Of a DNA stretch of 64,000 nt, positions 51,255 to 59,572 are shown piece by piece; within the stretch, counting starts at the first letter, position 1; each line of letters starts with the position of its first letter. The stretch covers positions 1,048,466 through 1,112,465 of the forward strand of contig MKVM01000001.1 in NCBI GenBank assembly GCA_001898835.1, read 5' to 3'. The position numbers and the translations under genes were made by a program. The notes beneath the pieces were generated by a model. The model searched no databases, was not told the DNA's origin, and worked only from the letters and a program-made list of their open reading frames with translations. The DNA is from Micrococcales bacterium 72-143 (GTDB taxonomy: Bacteria > Actinomycetota > Actinomycetes > Actinomycetales > Microbacteriaceae).

Positions 51255-52286
51255 TCAGGCCGGCCCGGACGCGCCGAGCGGCACCGGGGTGGACTTCACG
51301 ATGCGGGCCGCGATCTCGGCGAGCCCCTCGCGGCCGTACCCGCCGCCCGTCGACTTCGCGGGCATGAGGCGGTGGGCGAGCACCGGCACGGCGAGCGCGT
51401 CGATGTCGTCGGGCAGCACGAAGTCGCGGCCGTCGAGGGCCGCACGGGCCTTCGCGGCGCGCACCAGCTGCAGGGTCGCGCGCGGGCTCGCCCCGAGCCG
51501 CAGCTCGCGGTCGACGCGCGTCGCGGCGGCGATCGCCACGACGTAGTGCTCGACGGCGGGACTCACGAACACCTCGCGCACCGTGAGGATCATCTGGCGC
51601 AGCCGCTCGATCGTGACGACCGGCCGCAGCTCGTCGAGCGGGCTGCCCTGCTCCCGCTGGCGCAGCATCGCGGCCTCGTTCGCCGCATCCGGGTACCCCA
51701 TCGAGATGCGGGCCATGAAGCGGTCGCGCTGCGCCTCGGGCAGCGCGTAGGTGCCCTCCATCTCGACCGGGTTCTGCGTCGCGATGACGGTGAACGGGGC
51801 CGGCAGCGGGTAGCTGCCTCCGTCGACCGAGACCTGGTGCTCCTCCATCGACTCGAGCAGCGCCGACTGGGTCTTGGGGCTCGCGCGGTTGATCTCGTCG
51901 CCGATGACGATGTTGGCGAACACGGGGCCGGGCTTGAACTCGAAGTCGCGGGTGGCCTGGTTGTAGACCGAGACACCCGTTATGTCCGACGGCAGCAGGT
52001 CGGGCGTGAACTGGATGCGGTTCACCGTGCAGTCGACGCTGCGGGCGAGCGCGCGGGCGAGCATCGTCTTCCCGACGCCCGGCACGTCCTCGACGAGCAG
52101 GTGGCCCTCGGCGAGCAGCACCGTGGTGGCGAGCTCGATGACGTCGCGCTTGCCGTCGATGACCGTCTCGACGGCGGCCATCACCGCCCGGGCGTCCAGG
52201 AGGAACTCGGGAGCGGACAGGGGTCCCGTGGAGGTCTCGGCATCGACGCCGACGGCCTCCCCGGTCTCGGGGACGCGTTCCATCAT
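51255..52286 (-). CDS. MoxR-family AAA+ ATPase
   Basis: 343 aa. Walker A VPGVGKTMLARALA (about 81-94), Walker B NIVIGDEINRASPKTQSALLESMEE and sensor ATQNPVEMEGTYALPEAQRDRF are present. MoxR ATPases act as chaperones that load or activate VWA/DUF58 partners. Two adjacent ATGs are possible; 52283 has GACACT 6 nt upstream and may be the true leaderless start. First gene of the moxR-DUF58-tgpA operon. Confidence 0.93.
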   Translation of the reverse strand: MMERVPETGEAVGVDAETSTGPLSAPEFLLDARAVMAAVETVIDGKRDVIELATTVLLAEGHLLVEDVPGVGKTMLARALARSVDCTVNRIQFTPDLLPSDITGVSVYNQATRDFEFKPGPVFANIVIGDEINRASPKTQSALLESMEEHQVSVDGGSYPLPAPFTVIATQNPVEMEGTYALPEAQRDRFMARISMGYPDAANEAAMLRQREQGSPLDELRPVVTIERLRQMILTVREVFVSPAVEHYVVAIAAATRVDRELRLGASPRATLQLVRAAKARAALDGRDFVLPDDIDALAVPVLAHRLMPAKSTGGGYGREGLAEIAARIVKSTPVPLGASGPA

Positions 52287-52361
52287 CCGAGTGTCGCACG
52301 ACCTCGTGGATTCGTCACCGTCGCGGGTGTCCTGAATCCTCGGGCCGCGTGTCCCGAGGTC

Positions 52362-52510
52362 GAGGCGTCGCTTCGTGTCGTCTCACCCCGCGCACGCCCG
52401 ACGCAAATCACGCCTCACCCTTTCCCGCTGAGACGCATCACGCCGCGATGGCCCGAGGCGTCACTTCGTGTCGCCGCGGGTGCGGGTCATGCGACCCAAA
52501 GCGACGCCTC
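52362..52510. repeat. Direct and inverted repeats between cofE and moxR
   Basis: GAGGCGTCGCTTCGTGTCG (52362-52380) recurs at 52455-52473 with one change. AAGCGACGCCTC (52499-52510), which includes the cofE stop, is a perfect 12-bp inverse of the first copy and nearly so of the second, so alternative hairpins can form in the cofE 3' region. The rest of this 222-base gap holds no gene that I can support. Confidence 0.6.
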
Positions 52511-53294
52511 AGTGACCCGGGTCGGCTGCGTCGCGTGCGGCGAGGCCCGCCGCGTAGCCGTCGGCGTAGGCCTCGCGGCTGCCCCGGCGGAACATGTCGC
52601 GCTCGGAGGGACGGATGAGGGCGCGCGCGCCCGGCGCGTCGAGCCCGGTCACGAGGTGCCCGAGGCCGCGGATCACGGCGACGGGGCGGCCCGCCGCCTT
52701 GCCCTTCACGAGCTCCGCGGCGGCGGCCAGCTCGTCGCCGATCGCGGGCGCCGTCACCGCCAGGGTCTTGCCGTTCGCGTCCGCCGTGCCGGCGAGCTCG
52801 TGCAGCACGACGACGCCCGCGGCGCCGATCGCGGCATCCGTCTGCCCCTCGCGCCAGGGGCGGCCGAGTGTGTCGGTGAGGATGACGCCGATGCGGATGC
52901 CGAGCCGGTCGCGCAGCGTCTCGGCGAGGTGGCGGGCGGAGCGGTCGGGGTCCTCGGGGAGCAGCAGCACGTGGCCGTCGGGCGCGTTGGACGCGTCGAC
53001 GCCCGCGGCCGCCATCACGAGGCCCTGCCGGTTCTCGACGATGCGCGTCGTGCCCGAGCCGTCGGCGTGCGGGCGCTCGGCGACGACGCGCACGGTCTCG
53101 GCGGTGATCGCCTCCTCGCGATCGGCGGCCGCGACGATGCGCCCCTCCGCCTTGCTCACGATCTTGCTCGTCACCGCGACGATGTCGCCGTCCTCCGCGA
53201 CCCCCGCGAGCGCATCCCCGAGGATGCCCGCGAGGTCGTCCCCCGCCCGGAACTCGGGCAGCCCCTCGAGCGCGAACACGCTGAATCCGTCCAT
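52509..53294 (-). CDS. cofE: Coenzyme F420-0:L-glutamate ligase
   Basis: 261 aa from ATG 53294; GGGGAGG lies about 9 nt upstream, better spaced than for the ATG at 53303. CofE adds gamma-linked glutamates to F420-0 using GTP. Family segments are [40 protein letters not shown] (metal/GTP-site Asp and Arg) and the C-terminal helical end. It stands alone, without the FbiB C-terminal nitroreductase-like domain of mycobacteria. No cofC, cofD, cofG or cofH is in the window. Confidence 0.93.
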   Translation of the reverse strand: MDGFSVFALEGLPEFRAGDDLAGILGDALAGVAEDGDIVAVTSKIVSKAEGRIVAAADREEAITAETVRVVAERPHADGSGTTRIVENRQGLVMAAAGVDASNAPDGHVLLLPEDPDRSARHLAETLRDRLGIRIGVILTDTLGRPWREGQTDAAIGAAGVVVLHELAGTADANGKTLAVTAPAIGDELAAAAELVKGKAAGRPVAVIRGLGHLVTGLDAPGARALIRPSERDMFRRGSREAYADGYAAGLAARDAADPGH

Positions 53295-53332
53295 CCCCGC
53301 CATCCTCCCCTCCCGCGAGCATCCCTCCACCG

Positions 53333-53389
53333 CGAGTAGTCGTATATCGGGCGAAAACCCTCGTTCTGGGCTCGGAATACGACTACTCG
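53333..53389. terminator. 13-bp inverted repeat between cofE and the small membrane protein
   Basis: CGAGTAGTCGTAT (53333-53345) and ATACGACTACTCG (53377-53389) around a 31-nt loop. The right arm contains the TAG stop of the upstream small-membrane-protein gene. Placed as a terminator, but without a T-run. Confidence 0.55.
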
Positions 53390-53628
53390 GCGTGGGTGTC
53401 GAGCTCGTGCGCGACCGCGCGCACACCCAGCCAGGCGAGCACGGCGACGGCGCCGAAGAGCGCGACGACGAGGGCGGCGAGATCCGCGGCGGCGACACCC
53501 GCGGCGACCTCGGCGTCGCCCGGCCTGCTGGTCTCCACCATCGCGGCGATGAGCCAGATGAGCGCAGCGCTCGCGAGCGCCACCACCGAGATCGCGCCGA
53601 TCGCACGACGGTAGGGGTTGGGTCTCAT
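53383..53628 (-). CDS. Small two-helix membrane protein, 81 aa
   Basis: [11 protein letters not shown] followed by helix 1 (about 11-31), a short acidic loop ([14 protein letters not shown]), helix 2 (about 46-69) and a polar end. I do not recognise the family; similar small proteins are common in Microbacteriaceae. ATG 53628 has TACGCT 6 nt upstream, supporting a leaderless start. Confidence 0.68.
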   Translation of the reverse strand: MRPNPYRRAIGAISVVALASAALIWLIAAMVETSRPGDAEVAAGVAAADLAALVVALFGAVAVLAWLGVRAVAHELDTHAE

Positions 53629-53652
53629 GGCGCGAGCGTAGCGGTGCGCGCC

Positions 53653-54651
53653 TCAGCCGCGAAGCCCCGGCAGCACCTCGCGACCGAAGAGCTCGAGGAA
53701 CGCGGTCTGGTCGCGCGAGACGTTGTGCAGGTACACCCGGTCGAAGCCGAGGTCGAGGTAGCGCTGGATGTGGGCGCGGTGCACGTCCGGGTCCTCGGAG
53801 ATGAGCACGCGGCCCTCGAAGTCCTCTGCGCGCACGGTGCGGGCGATCTGCTCGAGCTCGAACGGCGAGCGGATATCGGACTTCGGGAACCGCATCCCCG
53901 CGTTCGGCCACTCCCGCAGCGCGTTCGCCACCGCCTCCTCGCGGGTGGGCGCCCAGCTGAGGTGCAGGCGGATGATGCGCGTCTGCGTGCGGGGATCGCG
54001 CCCCACCTCGCGCCCGCCCTCGGCGAACCGCGCGAGCAGCGGCGCCACCTTCTCCACCGGGGCACCGTCGACCACGATCCCGTCGACAGTGCGGCCGGCG
54101 CGCTTCGCCGTCACGGGGCCGGCGGTGCCGATCAGGATGGGCGGTGCGGCATCCGGCATCGTCCAGAGCCGCGTGGACTCGAGCTTGTAGTAGCGGCCCT
54201 CGTGCCGGGCGTCGCGGCCGGCGAGGGATGCCGCGAACAGCTTCTTGATGATGTCGACCGCCTCGAACATGCGGTCGATGCGCTCGGGCGCCTCGGGCCA
54301 GTAGCGTCCGACGACGTGCTCGTTGATGGCCTCGCCCGAGCCGAGCCCGAGCCAGTGGCGGCCCGGGTATATGGCGGCGAGCGTGGCGGAGGCCTGCGCG
54401 ACCATCGCCGGATGCCACCGGAAGGTGGGCGCCGTCACTCCGGTTCCGAGGTCGCCCGCCGTCACCTGGCCGAGCGCCGACAGCACATTCCACACGAAGC
54501 TCGCCTGCCCCTGCTGCGGCACCCACGGCTGGAAGTGGTCGGCCGCCATCACCCCCGTGAACCCGGATGCCTCCGCCTGCTGCGCGAGCGCGATCACCTC
54601 GCCCGGCGCGAAGCGCTCGAGCATGGCGGCGTAGCCGATGTGCGGGGTCAC
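53653..54651 (-). CDS. LLM-class F420-dependent oxidoreductase, FGD-like paralogue
   Basis: 332 aa from the GTG at 54651 (VTPHIGYAAMLERF); CAAGAT lies 6 nt upstream, and the longer frame upstream crosses a hairpin. It keeps F420-site features of glucose-6-phosphate dehydrogenase (AADHFQPW, APTFRWHPAMVAQA, LGSGEAINEH) but lacks the sugar-phosphate pocket sequence of FGD, so it likely acts on another alcohol or alkene (TIGR03557-type, recalled). It lies 24 nt downstream of no gene and upstream of the small membrane protein. Confidence 0.87.
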   Translation of the reverse strand: MTPHIGYAAMLERFAPGEVIALAQQAEASGFTGVMAADHFQPWVPQQGQASFVWNVLSALGQVTAGDLGTGVTAPTFRWHPAMVAQASATLAAIYPGRHWLGLGSGEAINEHVVGRYWPEAPERIDRMFEAVDIIKKLFAASLAGRDARHEGRYYKLESTRLWTMPDAAPPILIGTAGPVTAKRAGRTVDGIVVDGAPVEKVAPLLARFAEGGREVGRDPRTQTRIIRLHLSWAPTREEAVANALREWPNAGMRFPKSDIRSPFELEQIARTVRAEDFEGRVLISEDPDVHRAHIQRYLDLGFDRVYLHNVSRDQTAFLELFGREVLPGLRG

Positions 54652-54695
54652 GGCTCCATCTTGACGCGTTCCCGCATCGCATCGCTCTCCGTTGG

Positions 54696-54754
54696 GGAGG
54701 ACGACACGCCGCGCGAGTCCCTCCGCAGACGGGTGCGGCGGCGCGTCGTCCTCC
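54696..54754. terminator. 17-bp inverted repeat downstream of the serine hydrolase
   Basis: GGAGGACGACACGCCGC (54696-54712) and GCGGCGCGTCGTCCTCC (54738-54754) pair at 16 of 17 positions with a 25-nt loop. It starts 7 nt past the serine-hydrolase stop and precedes the LLM promoter, so a terminator or transcript-end stabiliser is likely. Confidence 0.6.
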
Positions 54755-54760
54755 GCAAGC

Positions 54761-56101
54761 TCAACCGAGCGCCGCGATCGCGTCCGCCGCGAGCTGCACC
54801 ACCGTGTCCGAGGCGGAGGCCTCGGGCGTGAAGCCGAGGCGCGCCACCACGAGCCCCTCCGAGGGGATGACGAGCAGCAGCTGACCGTCGTGGCCGTTCG
54901 CCGAGTACGCATCCGATGGCAGCGACGGCCACCGCAGCGAGCCGTCGGGCAGCACGTTCGTGCGCCAGCCCATGCCGTATCCGGGGTCGTCCGAGACGCC
55001 CGTGTCGGTCACCGTGAGGCTCCGCGCCATCCAGTCCGACGGCAGCAGCTGCTCGCCGTTCCACTCCCCGTTCTGCAGCGCGAACTGCCCGATCGCGGCC
55101 CAGTCGCGCGGGGTCGCCCACAGGTACGAGGAGCAGACGGGGGTGCCCGCGGCATCCGGCTCCATCACGGCCGAGGAGAGGCCGAGAGCCCGGAAGATGG
55201 TCTGCCGCGGCAGGTCGGCGCCCGCGCCGGTGCGCGAGGCGAGCACCGAGCACAGCAGCGTCGTCGAGCCGCTCGAGTACTGCTGCACCTCGCCCGGCGC
55301 GTGCGCGAGCGGGAGGCTCGCCACGTAGCCGCCCATGTCGGGCTCGAGGTACAGCATCCGGGTGATGGGGGTGCCGAGGTCGTAGGTCTCGTCCCACGCG
55401 AGGCCGGCGTCCATGCGCAGCAGGTTCTCGACGGTGATGTCGGCGCGCTCGTCCGTCCACTCGGGTCGCAGGTGGTCGTCGTCGAGCGCGACCACGCCCT
55501 GCTTCACGAGCATGCCGGTCATGAGCGAGGTCACGCTCTTCGACATCGACCAGCCGAGCTGCGGAGTGGATGCGTCGAAGCCGTCCGCGTAGCGCTCCGC
55601 CACCAGCGCGCCGTCCTTCACGACCACGATGCCGCGCGTGCCGAGCTTCGCGACCACGGCGTCCGGCTCCCCCGCCGCGAAGGCGCGGTCGAGCGCCGAC
55701 TCGAGCTCGGGGCTCGGGGCGGCGACCACCGCCTCCGTGAAGGGGTTGCCCGCTGAGGTCACCACGGTCGGCTCGCCGAGTGCGAGGGGCGCCGAGGCCA
55801 GGGTGCAGCCGAAGCCCTCGACGTAGCGCGCCTGCTGCGGGGTGCCGACGCCCAGCACGGATGCCGTGTCGACATCGCCCTCACCGCTCACCTTCAGATA
55901 CGGCACGAGCGGGTTCGGCGGCAGATCGGAAGCCGGGTCGTCGCGCCCCGCCACATGCTCGAGCGCGCAGGCGTTGTGGGCCGCATAGCCCGTGCCCGTC
56001 AGCAGCAGCGGCCCCTGCCAGAGGAAAACGCCCGTGAGCGCGACGACGAGCAGCAGGACAACGGACGCGGCCACGATGCCGCCCCGACGGAGGAGACGCA
56101 C
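54761..56101 (-). CDS. Membrane-anchored beta-lactamase-fold serine hydrolase
   Basis: 446 aa. One N-terminal helix (about 7-29) anchors the protein outside the cell. The catalytic SxxK is in WSMSKSVTSLMTG, a Tyr-Ser pair in VQQYSSGSTTLL and the third motif HDG in ANGHDGQLL. It resembles 6-aminohexanoate-dimer hydrolase and esterase EstB more than resistance beta-lactamases, so an esterase or amidase role is favoured. GTG 56101 with TAGCAT (56108-56113) 6 nt upstream is leaderless-type. Confidence 0.86.
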   Translation of the reverse strand: MRLLRRGGIVAASVVLLLVVALTGVFLWQGPLLLTGTGYAAHNACALEHVAGRDDPASDLPPNPLVPYLKVSGEGDVDTASVLGVGTPQQARYVEGFGCTLASAPLALGEPTVVTSAGNPFTEAVVAAPSPELESALDRAFAAGEPDAVVAKLGTRGIVVVKDGALVAERYADGFDASTPQLGWSMSKSVTSLMTGMLVKQGVVALDDDHLRPEWTDERADITVENLLRMDAGLAWDETYDLGTPITRMLYLEPDMGGYVASLPLAHAPGEVQQYSSGSTTLLCSVLASRTGAGADLPRQTIFRALGLSSAVMEPDAAGTPVCSSYLWATPRDWAAIGQFALQNGEWNGEQLLPSDWMARSLTVTDTGVSDDPGYGMGWRTNVLPDGSLRWPSLPSDAYSANGHDGQLLLVIPSEGLVVARLGFTPEASASDTVVQLAADAIAALG

Positions 56102-56107
56102 GAGCGG

Positions 56108-56113
56108 ATGCTA
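56108..56113 (-). promoter_or_regulatory. -10 element (TAGCAT) of the serine hydrolase
   Basis: A 6-nt spacer to GTG 56101; no Shine-Dalgarno sequence. Confidence 0.57.
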
Positions 56114-56149
56114 ACCCGCGAGGCGCGGGCGGGCGAAACGGGGCCCGCG

Positions 56150-57199
56150 CTACGGACGCAGCAGCACCTTGATGGCGCGCCGCTCGTCCATCGCGGCGTA
56201 CGCCTCCGCGACCTCCGCCATCGGCAGCTCGAGGTCGAACACGGCACCCGGCTGGAGGCGGCCGTCCCACACCTCGGGCAGCAGCTCCTCGACGTAGTTG
56301 CGCACCGGGGCGACTCCCCCGCGCACGCCGACGTTGGTCTCGAACATGCGCCGGATGGGCAGCTCGGCGCCGCCGTTCGGCACTCCGACGTAGCCCACCT
56401 GCCCGCCGGGCCGCGCGGAGCGGAGGGCCTGGTCCATCGACTCCTTCGTGCCGACGCACTCGAGCACGACATCCGCGCCGACGCCGTCGAACATGGCCCG
56501 GATGCGCTCCACGCCCTCCGTGCCGCGCTCCGCCACGACGTCGGTGGCGCCGAAGCGACGCGCGAGCTCCTGCCGGTCGGCGTGCCGCGACATCGCGACG
56601 ATGCGCTCGGCTCCGAGGCGGGCGGAGGCGAGCACGGCGCACAGCCCCACCGCGCCGTCGCCCACCACGACGACCGTCTTCCCGGGTCCCACCCCGCCCG
56701 AGACGGCGGCATGGTGCCCCGTGCCCATCACGTCCGCGAGGGTCAGCAGGTGCGGCACGAGCGCCTCATCGGGCATCGCGGGTGTCGCCACGAGCGAGCC
56801 GTCGGCGTGCGGCACGCGCACGCGCTCGCCCTGCCCGCCGTCGGCGAAGCCGCCCATGCGGTCGTCGCTGCCCCACCATCCGCCGTTCAGGCACGACGTC
56901 GAGAAGCCGTTCCGGCAGTTCACGCACTCCATGTCGCAGTCGTAGAACGGGGCGATCACGAAGTCGCCGACCCGGATGCGGCGCACCTCGGGCCCCACCT
57001 CCTCGACCACACCCACGAACTCGTGACCGATGCGGTGCGGCGCGTGCGTCGGGGTGACTCCGCGGTACGGCCACAGGTCGGAGCCGCACACGCACGCCGC
57101 CACGACGCGCACGATCGCGTCGCCGCCGGTCGAGAGCACCGGATCCGGCACCTCCTCGAAGCGGATGTCGCCGGGCGCGTGGATGAGGGTCGCGTGCAC
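56150..57199 (-). CDS. Zinc-dependent alcohol dehydrogenase
   Basis: 349-residue MDR-family oxidoreductase. Catalytic zinc site: Cys in AACVCGSDLWPYRG and the GHEFVGVVEEVG segment. Structural zinc: four Cys in YDCDMECVNCRNGFSTSC. NAD(P) fold: VVVGDGAVGLCAVLAS. IREF-like and short-chain-alcohol members share this layout; the substrate is unknown. GTG 57199 is leaderless-type (TAGCCT 57206-57211). Confidence 0.92.
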   Translation of the reverse strand: MHATLIHAPGDIRFEEVPDPVLSTGGDAIVRVVAACVCGSDLWPYRGVTPTHAPHRIGHEFVGVVEEVGPEVRRIRVGDFVIAPFYDCDMECVNCRNGFSTSCLNGGWWGSDDRMGGFADGGQGERVRVPHADGSLVATPAMPDEALVPHLLTLADVMGTGHHAAVSGGVGPGKTVVVVGDGAVGLCAVLASARLGAERIVAMSRHADRQELARRFGATDVVAERGTEGVERIRAMFDGVGADVVLECVGTKESMDQALRSARPGGQVGYVGVPNGGAELPIRRMFETNVGVRGGVAPVRNYVEELLPEVWDGRLQPGAVFDLELPMAEVAEAYAAMDERRAIKVLLRP

Positions 57200-57205
57200 G
57201 GTTCG

Positions 57206-57211
57206 AGGCTA
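57206..57211 (-). promoter_or_regulatory. -10 element (TAGCCT) of the alcohol dehydrogenase
   Basis: A 6-nt spacer to GTG 57199. Confidence 0.57.
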
Positions 57212-57294
57212 CGCGGATGCGGGCGGGCGCGCCCACGTCGCAGCTACAGGCTCAACCGGCGTCTTCGGTGCCGAACCTCCCGCGTGCGGCCGTT

Positions 57295-57789
57295 TCAGCC
57301 TGCTTCTGCCACGCCGAGCCGTCGCGTCAGCAGGAGCGCCGCGGTGAGCGGCACCGCGGCGATCACCGCGAACGACAGGTCGATGAGTTGCCACCCCCAC
57401 GGGATGCCGCGCACCGCGCCCGCCACGAGGGCCAGCGGAACGACGACGGCGCACATGACGAGCCCCCACCGGATCACCCAGACGTTGCGCACCGGGTCGC
57501 GAAGCGGGCCGAGGAAGGCGACCGCGATCATCAGGTGGGCGAACGCGAGCCAGTCGGTGCCGTAGGCGAGGAACGGGTAGCTCGCGTAGCTCGCCACGAG
57601 CGCGTCGTGCACGCGGTCGACCCACGGCGTCGCCCAGCCCCACAGCTCGGGGAACGGCAGCCACCCGCCGTGCAGCGCTGCCGATGCCGCCCCGAGCTCC
57701 GCCTCGAGGGGGAACGCGGTGACGCCGCTCACCACGAGGCCGAGGATGACGACCACCAGCCAGACGCGGATCCACGCGAGCGTGCTCAT
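57295..57789 (-). CDS. Four-helix membrane protein, 164 aa
   Basis: About four hydrophobic helices with a Trp-rich extracytoplasmic loop (HGGWLPFPELWGWATPWVDRVHDAL). Function unknown; no motif that I can name. ATG 57789 is chosen over the longer frame because TACCGT stands 6 nt upstream and the extension is Arg/Ser-rich noise. The 95-nt gap to the alcohol dehydrogenase start contains an imperfect CAGGCT/AGCCTG pair. Confidence 0.75.
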   Translation of the reverse strand: MSTLAWIRVWLVVVILGLVVSGVTAFPLEAELGAASAALHGGWLPFPELWGWATPWVDRVHDALVASYASYPFLAYGTDWLAFAHLMIAVAFLGPLRDPVRNVWVIRWGLVMCAVVVPLALVAGAVRGIPWGWQLIDLSFAVIAAVPLTAALLLTRRLGVAEAG

Positions 57790-57898
57790 GCCGCGACGGT
57801 ATCCGCCGGGGTGCGGCAGCGGCAGCGACCTTGGTCCCGCGGTCGCTCGGCTGTCGGTGGCCGGGCGTAGCGTCGAGACACGAGCGAAGGAGCACACC

Positions 57899-58285
57899 AT
57901 GGTCGACTACCGCATCGAACTCGTCTTCGTCCCCGTCTCGGACGTCGACCGCGCGAGGGCCTTCTACGGCGACACGCTCGGCTGGCCCGTCGACCACGAC
58001 CAGACCGTCAGCGACGAGCTCCGGTTCGTGCAGGTGACGCCGCCCGGATCCGCCTGCTCGATCGCCTTCGGCGTCGGCATCAGCGACATGGCGCCGGGCT
58101 CGCTGCGGGCGCTGCAGGTCGTCGTGTCGTCGGCGGATGAGGCGCTCGCCGACCTCCGCGGCCGCGGGGTCGAGTGCTCCGACATCGCCGACCTCGCCTG
58201 GGGTCGGTTCATCTACTTCGCCGACCCGGATGGCAACAGCTGGGCGGTGCAGGAGCTGCCCGACTACGCGGCGAACGCCGGCTGA
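57899..58285 (+). CDS. VOC/glyoxalase-family protein
   Basis: 128 aa with the beta-alpha-beta-beta-beta repeat of the vicinal-oxygen-chelate fold: VSDVDRARAFYGDTLGWPVD and the closing FADPDGNSWAVQELP, whose Glu is the usual metal ligand. The other metal positions are only partly conserved, so binding or resistance roles are as likely as catalysis. ATG 57899 has AAGGAG at the right distance and TAGCGT at 57868-57873, so this gene has a short leader. Confidence 0.88.
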   Translation: MVDYRIELVFVPVSDVDRARAFYGDTLGWPVDHDQTVSDELRFVQVTPPGSACSIAFGVGISDMAPGSLRALQVVVSSADEALADLRGRGVECSDIADLAWGRFIYFADPDGNSWAVQELPDYAANAG

Positions 58286-58359
58286 CCGCGGCGGCTGGTG
58301 CGCATCACGTCACCCCGTCACCCCGCCAGTCTCACCCTGTCGCCAATCTCACCCTGTCG

Positions 58360-58447
58360 CCTCAGAAATGCAGGAGATTCTCGGTGGCGCCCGAAGCAGG
58401 GCCCGACGACAGTGGGTTCCGGGTTCGCCGCTCCTGCATTTCTGAGG
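58360..58447. repeat. Palindromic element, second family copy; bidirectional terminator position
   Basis: CCTCAGAAATGCAGGAG (58360-58376) and CTCCTGCATTTCTGAGG (58431-58447) are perfect 17-bp arms around 54 nt. The inner AAATGCAGGAGATTC and CTCCTGCATTT match the element inside smc. It sits between the convergent VOC and fgd genes. Just before it, TCTCACCCTGTCGCC is repeated directly. Confidence 0.8.
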
Positions 58448-58488
58448 AGGTGACGGTCGCAGCGCGCGGCGGTCGCGGGACCCGACGC

Positions 58489-59499
58489 CTACAGCGCGCG
58501 CAGCCGCGGTGCCAGGTCGCGCTCGAAGAGCTCCATGAAGCGGCGCTGGTCGTGCCCGGGCGCGTGGAACACGAGGTGGTTCAGCCCCCAGTCGACGTAC
58601 TGGGCGATCTCGGCGACCACCGCATCCGGATCGGAGCCGACGATCCACCGCGAGGCGATCTGCTCGATCGGGAGCGCGTCCGCCGCCCGCTCCATCTCGA
58701 CCGGGTCGGTGATGTCGTGCTTCTGCTCCTTGGGGAGCGCGAGCGGCGCCCAGAACCGGGTGTTCTCGAGCGCGACGTCGGGGTCGGTGTCGTAGGAGAG
58801 CTTGATCTCGATCATCCGGTCGACGTCGTCGAGCGTCTTGCCCGCCTTCGCGGCGCCCTCCTCGACGGCGGGCATGAGCTCGTCGCGGTAGAGCGCGGCG
58901 CCCTTGCCCGAGGTGCAGATGAACCCGTCGCCCGCGCGTCCCGCGTATCGCGCCACCATCGGACCGCCCGCCGCGATGTAGATCGGGATGGGCGTCTCGG
59001 GCCGGTCGTAGATCGACGCGTCGACGGTGGAGTAATACTCGCCGTCGAAGCTCACGCGGTCCTCGGTCCACAGCGCCCGCATGAGGTCGACAGACTCCCG
59101 CAGCCGCGCGAACCGCTCCTTGAACTCGGGCCACTCGCCCCGCCATCCGGTGGCGATCTCGTTGAGCGCCTCGCCCGTGCCCACCCCGAGGAAGATGCGC
59201 CCGGGGTACAGCAGCCCCATGGTTGCGAACGCCTGCGCGATCACCGCGGGGTTGTAGCGGAAGGTGGGCGTCATGACGCTCGTGCCGATCAGCACGTCGG
59301 AGGTGCGCTCCCCCACCGCCGTCATCCACGCGAGCGAGAACGGCGCGTGCCCGCCCTCGTGGCGCCACGGCTGGAAGTGGTCGGAGGTGGTCACCGACTC
59401 GAAGCCGTGCCCCTCCGCCGCCACCGCGAACTCCACGAGGTCACGCGGTGAGAACTGCTCGGCCGAGGCCTTGTATCCGAGTCGAAGCGCACGAGTCAT
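58489..59499 (-). CDS. fgd: F420-dependent glucose-6-phosphate dehydrogenase
   Basis: 336 aa. Oxidises glucose-6-phosphate to 6-phosphogluconolactone while reducing F420, the main source of F420H2 in actinobacteria. The sequence tracks Mycobacterium FGD1 along its length: [10 protein letters not shown] start, [18 protein letters not shown] with Asp40/His41, [14 protein letters not shown] with Glu110, and [12 protein letters not shown]. The catalytic His and Glu positions correspond to His40 and Glu109 of the tuberculosis enzyme. ATG 59499 follows CAGAAT by 6 nt. Confidence 0.95.
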   Translation of the reverse strand: MTRALRLGYKASAEQFSPRDLVEFAVAAEGHGFESVTTSDHFQPWRHEGGHAPFSLAWMTAVGERTSDVLIGTSVMTPTFRYNPAVIAQAFATMGLLYPGRIFLGVGTGEALNEIATGWRGEWPEFKERFARLRESVDLMRALWTEDRVSFDGEYYSTVDASIYDRPETPIPIYIAAGGPMVARYAGRAGDGFICTSGKGAALYRDELMPAVEEGAAKAGKTLDDVDRMIEIKLSYDTDPDVALENTRFWAPLALPKEQKHDITDPVEMERAADALPIEQIASRWIVGSDPDAVVAEIAQYVDWGLNHLVFHAPGHDQRRFMELFERDLAPRLRAL

Positions 59500-59559
59500 G
59501 TCCCTATTCTGCTCGTGGACATTTCACGATGGTTTCCCGGATGCCGGATGCCGGCGCGC

Positions 59560-59565
59560 TAGCGT
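59560..59565 (+). promoter_or_regulatory. -10 element (TAGCGT) of the DUF3800 gene
   Basis: A 7-nt spacer to ATG 59573. It supports this start over the longer open frame that reads back into fgd. Confidence 0.57.
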
Positions 59566-59572
59566 GGCGACG

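Noticed and set aside
54761-56101. Beta-lactam resistance gene
   Set aside because: SxxK, YxS and HDG motifs fit esterase/6-aminohexanoate-dimer-hydrolase relatives. It lacks the KTG motif and the context of known resistance beta-lactamases.
57212-57294. Hairpin between the alcohol dehydrogenase and the four-helix membrane protein
   Set aside because: CAGGCT and AGCCTG flank it, but the remaining arms mismatch too often to claim a stable structure.
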